Source of the DNA: Rhizobiaceae bacterium
GTDB taxonomy: Bacteria > Pseudomonadota > Alphaproteobacteria > Rhizobiales > Rhizobiaceae
Direction of reading: 5' to 3'
DNA length: 64,000 bases
Assembly (NCBI GenBank): GCA_028279875.1
Contig: JANQMU010000161.1
Coordinates: 62,001 to 126,000, forward strand
In this document: in pieces, positions 62,496 through 64,000 of the stretch
Layout: every line of letters begins with the position of its first letter
How positions within the stretch are numbered: the first letter of the stretch is position 1
Program-made: the position numbers and the translations under genes
Notes under the pieces: model-generated
The model's database searches: none
Seen by the model: the letters and a program-made list of their open reading frames with translations, nothing else
What the model was told of the DNA's origin: nothing

Positions 62496-63155
62496 TCAGG
62501 ATGGCGCGCCGACGAGGCGCAGATAGGGGACCGGTGCCTTCCAGCCATCGGGGAAGCGTTTGCGGGCCTCTTCATCCGAAACCGCGGGCACGATGACGAC
62601 ATCCTCGCCCTGCGACCAGTTCGCCGGCGTGGCAAGCTGCTGGCGCGCGGTCAGTTGCAGACTGTCGATGACCCGCAGGATTTCGTCGAATTGACGCCCG
62701 GTGGTCATCGGATAGGAGATCGTCAGCTTGATCTTCTTGTCCGGCCCGATGACGAACAGCGTGCGCGCGGTGGCATTATCCATTGCGGTCCGGCCCTTCG
62801 CCGTTTCGCCGGCATCCGCCGGCAGCATGTCGTAGAGCTTGGCGATTTTCAGATCGGTATCGCCGATCAGCGGGTAATTGGGTGCATTGCCCGTGGCGGT
62901 CCGGATATCATCGGACCAGCGGGTATGATCCTCGACCGGGTCGATGGACAGGCCGATGATCTTCACGCCGCGACGCTCGAATTCGGGCTTCATGCGCGCC
63001 ATGACGCCCAGTTCCGTCGTGCAGACCGGCGTGAAATCCTTGGGATGCGAAAACAGCACGCACCAGCTGTCACCGATCCAGTCGTGGAAGTGGATGGGAC
63101 CTTCGGTGGAAGGTGCGGTGAAATCCGGCGCATCGGCATTGATGGCAAGAGGCAT
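62496..63155 (-). CDS. 1-Cys peroxiredoxin (Prx6-type)
   Basis: The 219-residue protein: DWIGDSWCVLFSHPKDFTPVC with the peroxidatic Cys45 in PVCTTE, then GLSIDPVEDHTRWSDDI and the family's long C-terminal arm (ILRVIDSLQLT, PANWSQGEDVVIVP). No resolving Cys. It reduces peroxides in the cytoplasm. The ATG at 63155 is the conserved start. Confidence 0.96.
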   Translation of the reverse strand: MPLAINADAPDFTAPSTEGPIHFHDWIGDSWCVLFSHPKDFTPVCTTELGVMARMKPEFERRGVKIIGLSIDPVEDHTRWSDDIRTATGNAPNYPLIGDTDLKIAKLYDMLPADAGETAKGRTAMDNATARTLFVIGPDKKIKLTISYPMTTGRQFDEILRVIDSLQLTARQQLATPANWSQGEDVVIVPAVSDEEARKRFPDGWKAPVPYLRLVGAPS

Positions 63156-63328
63156 CTTCTTTCTTTCCTTTCTTTGAAACAACAAACGCTGACCGGCCTC
63201 GGGCCGTGGCTCAAATCGTCACCACGGCGCAGAACGAGTTGTGTCCGGCATGGCCGCCATCTAAGCGCAGTTGCACCGCGCATCCTGAAAGAGTGCTGAA
63301 GGTTTTCTGAAGAAATCCTGAAACCGGA

Positions 63329-64000
63329 TTAGGCAGCGACAATATCCGCTTGCAGCCGCTGAAGCCGCTGGTCGGAGCGCAGCGGCCGAAAGCCGTCATC
63401 CTTGTCCAGAATGCAGCCATGCCGCCAGCCGCGAAGCGCCAGGAAATCCAGTCGCTCGAGTGCCGCCGACATGTCTCCGATCTGGGCAAAGCCGATGGCC
63501 CGATAATATTCCAGCGGACTGTCGTGATGGGTAATCCCTTCCAGCGCGGACCGGGCGGCGCGATGGTCGCCAAGCTGGGCGAGGAGGGGTCCGAGGGCGT
63601 AAAGCGCGCGCATGGAATGCGGGTCAATCGAAAGCTCCGCCCGGACCTTGTGAAGCGCCCGTTCGGCATGGGCGCGCCCGCGGGCGGGATCGGTGTACTG
63701 GAAGATGCGAGCCGCCAGCAGGTCCGCATCGAAGGCCCTCGGCGCCAGCATGGCCGACCGGATCGCCAGCGCCGCGGCTGCCTCCCGCCTGCCCATGGAC
63801 AGGACCAGGATCGCGGCTTCCAGATGCAGGCCCGCATCATCGGGCGCCAGCCAGAGCGCTCTTTCCAGCGACCGGATGCCGGCATCGGCCAGGCCGATCA
63901 ACGCCTGGGCGGCGGCGGCGGTCAGATAGGCGCTTGCCAGGTCCGGTTTGAGCCGTATCGCCGCCTCGCACTCGGCCAGCACATCGTCCAGGAGCATCGC
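63329..64000 (-). CDS. TPR-repeat protein, 5' end outside window
   Basis: The frame is open to the window edge, so the start is missing. Visible parts are four to five tetratricopeptide-like repeats (AECEAAIRLKPDLASAYLTAAAAQALIG, SLERALWLAPDDAGLHLEAAIL). The end, DMSAALERLDFLALRGWRHGC and FRPLRSDQRLQRLQADI, resembles TPR tails of class III adenylate cyclases or transcriptional-activator TPR proteins. Full identity depends on the missing half. Confidence 0.8.
   Translation of the reverse strand, partial: AMLLDDVLAECEAAIRLKPDLASAYLTAAAAQALIGLADAGIRSLERALWLAPDDAGLHLEAAILVLSMGRREAAAALAIRSAMLAPRAFDADLLAARIFQYTDPARGRAHAERALHKVRAELSIDPHSMRALYALGPLLAQLGDHRAARSALEGITHHDSPLEYYRAIGFAQIGDMSAALERLDFLALRGWRHGCILDKDDGFRPLRSDQRLQRLQADIVAA

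Noticed and set aside
1-64000. CRISPR arrays, rRNA genes, riboswitches
   Set aside because: No regularly spaced short repeats, rRNA signature segments or recognisable riboswitch cores were seen; only one tRNA was found.

Overview
The window looks like chromosome from an alphaproteobacterium of the order Hyphomicrobiales (rhizobia and relatives). The base composition is GC-rich. The run grpE, hrcA, rph, a glyoxalase-like gene, rdgB, hemW, together with dapB next to gpmA and an MsbA-type exporter next to glucokinase, is typical of that order. Both ends of the window cut genes: a GGDEF-EAL protein on the left and a TPR protein on the right.

Region 1 (1-8860) is ordinary chromosome. It holds c-di-GMP turnover, an MscS channel, a RidA-type protein, an M20 dipeptidase, a secreted peptidoglycan-binding/alginate-lyase-like protein, an ArsR-SRPBCC operon with a probable autoregulatory operator, and a ClpP paralogue. 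A decayed IS481 copy and a ParDE toxin-antitoxin pair follow.

Region 2 (8864-37317) is an integrated element of about 28.5 kb. A tyrosine integrase lies beside an intact tRNA-Ser(GGA). The last 13 bases of the tRNA, TGGCGGAGAGAGA on the plus strand, recur as a direct repeat at 8864-8876, which gives both ends. From the tRNA inward come the integrase, an unknown gene, an AlpA/excisionase-like gene, a chain of overlapping genes including a DUF3102 protein, and a primase-polymerase. A cargo of mostly unrecognised genes follows, and at the far end lies a small-terminase-like gene. No large terminase, portal, capsid or conjugation gene was seen, although one 735-residue protein looks virion-derived. 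This order resembles phage satellites (integrase, AlpA, primase, cargo, small terminase), but the element is larger than most of those. The cargo includes an AlbA_2 protein beside a membrane/coiled-coil protein, two proteins with HEPN-type motifs, an orphan SLATT-like two-helix membrane protein, and a one-helix protein ending in a phage tail-collar-like segment. It also has an S24-like repressor whose catalytic Ser is Asn, a likely immunity cluster (ankyrin, small acidic protein, RraB-like), a membrane/secreted gene pair, a lipoprotein and several transposon or gene remnants. A roughly 60-base hairpin, overlapped each time by a small similar reading frame, stands before the primase gene and before the DUF3102 operon.

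Region 3 (37396-64000) is again core chromosome. It covers redox and repair genes (msrA, nth, a 1-Cys peroxiredoxin, a rhodanese), translation and RNA genes (rsmI, rph), protein folding (grpE, hrcA), nucleotide hygiene (rdgB, adenosine kinase) and heme (hemW). It also covers lysine/peptidoglycan (dapB, mepA, an LpoA-like lipoprotein), glycolysis (gpmA, glk), lipid export, and a membrane glycosylation cluster (GT-C-like protein, GT2, GtrA).

All assignments come from reading the sequence by eye. Family names are from remembered motifs; no database search was run.
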